NCBI RefSeq assembly: GCF_030445035.2
Contig: NC_080699.1
Span: 8,060,001-8,124,000 of the forward strand
Length of the DNA stretch: 64,000 nt
Direction: 5' to 3'
Source of the DNA: Dasypus novemcinctus
Lineage: Eukaryota > Chordata > Mammalia > Cingulata > Dasypodidae
The notes below the pieces were generated by a model. It saw only the letters and a program-made list of their open reading frames with translations. It searched no databases and was not told the DNA's origin. Made by a program: the position numbers and the translations under genes. This document shows positions 62,195 through 64,000 of the stretch, piece after piece (within the stretch, counting starts at the first letter, position 1; each line of letters starts with the position of its first letter).

Positions 62195-62935
62195 TTACGT
62201 TAAAAAAATATGAGGTCCCCATTCACCCCCACTGCCCCCACCCCACCACTCCCCCCACAGCAACACTCTCCCCCATCATCATGACACATCCATTGCATTT
62301 GGTTGAGTACATCTCTGGGCATCGCTGCACCTCATGGTCAATGGTCCACATCATAGCCCATACTCTCCCACATTCTGTCCAGTGGGCCATGGGAGGACCT
62401 ACAATGTCCGGTAATTGTCCCTGCAGCACCACCCAGGACAACTCCAAGTCCCGAAAATGCCTCCACATCTCATCTCCTCCTCCCATTCCCCACACCCAGC
62501 AGCCACCATGGCCACTTTTCCACACCAATGCCACATTTTCTCGATTACTAACCACAATAGTTCATGAATAGAATATCAGTAAGTCCATTCTAATCCTTAC
62601 TGTATTCCTCCTTCCTGTGGACCTTGGATTGGTTGTGTCCACTCCACATCTATGTCAAGAGGGGGCTTAGATTCCACATGGATGCTGGATGCAATCCTCC
62701 TGCTTTCAGTTGTAGGCACTCTTGGCTCCCTGGTGTGGTGGTTGACCTTCTTCAACTCCATGTTAGCTGAGTGGGGTAAGTCCACTAGACCAGAGTGTAG
62801 GACCTGAAGTCTGTTGAGGCTCAGGGCCTGGCTATCATATTGTCAGTCCAGAGATTCAGATCCCCTAGATATATCTTAAACCCCAGCACCAACTACAATT
62901 CCAGTAAAGTAACAGGAAAGGCTTGTGATATGTAT
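62195..62935 (-). repeat. Repeat X, copy 3 (minus, least decayed)
   Basis: In reverse complement it begins with 'tttcctgttactttactgga' and includes 'aaccaccacaccagggagcc', 'gaaagcaggaggattgcatc' and 'gaatctaagccccctcttga', aligning with 30740-31440. It keeps long frames on both strands (62223-62555 minus, 62281-62571 plus), consistent with few stops in a recent GC-richer copy. Confidence 0.75.
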
Positions 62936-62949
62936 ATATTTAAACATCT

Positions 62950-63288
62950 GATTAGCATTTATTAACTTGATTATACTTTATTAGAAAAAAACTAAATAGG
63001 GCCATTTGGCAGTTTTGTTTTTTTTTAAAAAAAATCAATTTTATTTATATATATTAATAAAGCATTCGGTTCATCCAAAGTGTACAATCAACGGCATTTG
63101 GTATAATCATATAGTTGTACATTCATCAAGTCAATCATTATTAGAGATTTTCCTTATTCCAATAATAATAATAATTAAATTTTTTAAAAACTCATCACCT
63201 CCCAGTCTGTCAGTGCTTCCTCTACCATACATAGCTGCTGTTCAGTTTCTGTCTCTGTACTTCATTTGTATTTATATTTTGTTTAGAT
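62950..63288. mobile_element. Old L1-like remnant
   Basis: 'catccaaagtgtacaatcaa', 'ggtataatcatatagttgta' and 'accatacatagctgctgttc' parallel 61330-61960, so this is a second copy of the same old repeat region. It is interrupted at 63289 by unclassified sequence. Confidence 0.55.
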
Positions 63289-63290
63289 GG

Positions 63291-64000
63291 TGTAGCAGTT
63301 TGGTATTGTTTATGAAACTTTCCAAAGTAAACTCAGGAGAATGCAGCTTGGCTTTTCTTTGAAGTTTATAGCAAAATGCTAGACAAGACAGATAAGCGGA
63401 GAACTGAATTGTTGGGCACAAAGAAAACAGAAACTGATTCCAGAAATTTCAAGCCTCTGGAAATGAAGCCCCCAGACAATAGTGCCCCATTTGAGGAATT
63501 GATTAAACATGGAACTTGTAAATCAGGATTGGAAATGGTGTTATTGAGGAAAGACACGTGGAAAGTCTTACTGTCTGATGCCTTGGACCCCTGCTTCTTG
63601 CATGCTAAACCAACAAGTTTTTTGAGAGAGCTGTATGAACAAAACCAAGGTCATCCTGAACTAAAAGGGACATCACTGGGAGATACAGAAGGGAAAATGG
63701 CTTTAAGAGGAAAACCATGGAAGCTCAGATCTGGAATTAAGACATCTCCTTGGGCCGAGAGAGGAACCCCACACATGTGTGCAGAAAGGGTGAGTTGAAG
63801 AGGGTGAATGTTCCCGCCAGATCTTCAGGGAGAGTTTTGCTGCCCCAGAGTAGAGAGAGGATGGAGCACGTTCCACAAGGATTAGGGCAGTGAAGGTCAG
63901 CACCCCACAGGTCTGAGAGGGGTGGACCTGTCCCCCCTGGATTAGGGAAGGCCAGTTTGCCAACTTGTTGCTCTGAGAGGGTTGGGCCTGTATGCCAAAG
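63291..64000 (+). other. Unclassified sequence with a 140-codon frame, runs off the window
   Basis: The sequence starts TGTAGCAGTTTGG within an L1-like remnant. An open frame from 63376 to 63798 begins MLDKTDKRRTELLGTKKTET and is hydrophilic and Lys-rich, with no recognisable domain, signal peptide or splice sites. The degenerate tandem repeat beyond 63797 follows it. A TG start inside a repeat hints at an LTR or other mobile element. A host exon cannot be excluded but there is no positive sign of one. Confidence 0.35.
63797..64000 (+). repeat. Degenerate 60-bp tandem repeat, incomplete at window end
   Basis: Units begin 'gaagagggtg' (63797), 'gagaggatgg' (63855), 'gagaggggtgg' (63915) and 'gagagggttgg' (63975), spaced 58, 60 and 60 bp. 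Shared inner words include 'ggattaggg' at 63880 and 63940. Confidence 0.8.

Noticed and set aside
62223..62571. Frames of 110 and 96 codons on opposite strands
   Set aside because: Both lie in repeat X copy 3, and the equivalent positions in copies 1 and 2 are not open throughout.
18746..64000. Neighbouring gene BIRC3 expected 3' of YAP1
   Set aside because: In human it lies farther downstream than this window reaches, and no BIR or RING coding sequence was seen here.

Overview
The window is mammalian nuclear DNA and most likely comes from an armadillo (Dasypus). The main clue is at least seventeen copies of a tRNA-derived SINE with a head of the form 'ggaagcggacttggcccaatgg' type, an internal B box (GGTTCAAACCC) and an (AATAAA)n/A-rich tail. 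From memory this is the Dasypus DAS SINE. Long L1 elements of an unfamiliar type and an ancient eutherian Tigger1 copy fit the same picture.

The only conserved host gene is the 3' end of YAP1 on the + strand (1-18745). It comprises the end of one intron, exons 7, 8 and 9 (10357-10487, 14174-14286, 15763-16001), and a 3' UTR of about 2.7 kb ending near the AATAAA at 18722. The three exons join in frame and encode the last 160 residues. These include the LATS site and beta-TrCP phosphodegron, the acidic activation region, and the C-terminal FLTWL PDZ-binding motif. Residue positions match human YAP1 without gaps, as judged from memory.

Downstream of YAP1 (18746-64000) I find no conserved multi-exon gene. 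The region is a dense graveyard of nested transposons: an internally deleted Tigger1 (19791-21500); an L1 interrupted by a second L1 with an 18-bp target-site duplication and by three SINEs (24752-34492); a near full-length but decayed L1 (35133-41888) fused to another L1 3' end; an RT-less L1 derivative carrying a class II-like solo LTR (50302-54990); several LTRs; and a SINE-SINE-L1 stack built on one AT-rich target (57043-58854).

One unexpected coding sequence sits inside an L1. It is a complete processed copy of MIF (26612-27102) with a poly(A) tail, a 9-bp target-site duplication and an intact 115-codon reading frame. The Pro catalytic residue and the CxxC motif are retained, and one active-site residue is changed.

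The last 700 bases (63291-64000) hold an unclassified sequence with a 140-codon open frame followed by a degenerate 60-bp tandem repeat that runs off the window.

All family assignments rest on reading and memory. No alignment or database search was run, so repeat boundaries are approximate unless a target-site duplication is quoted.
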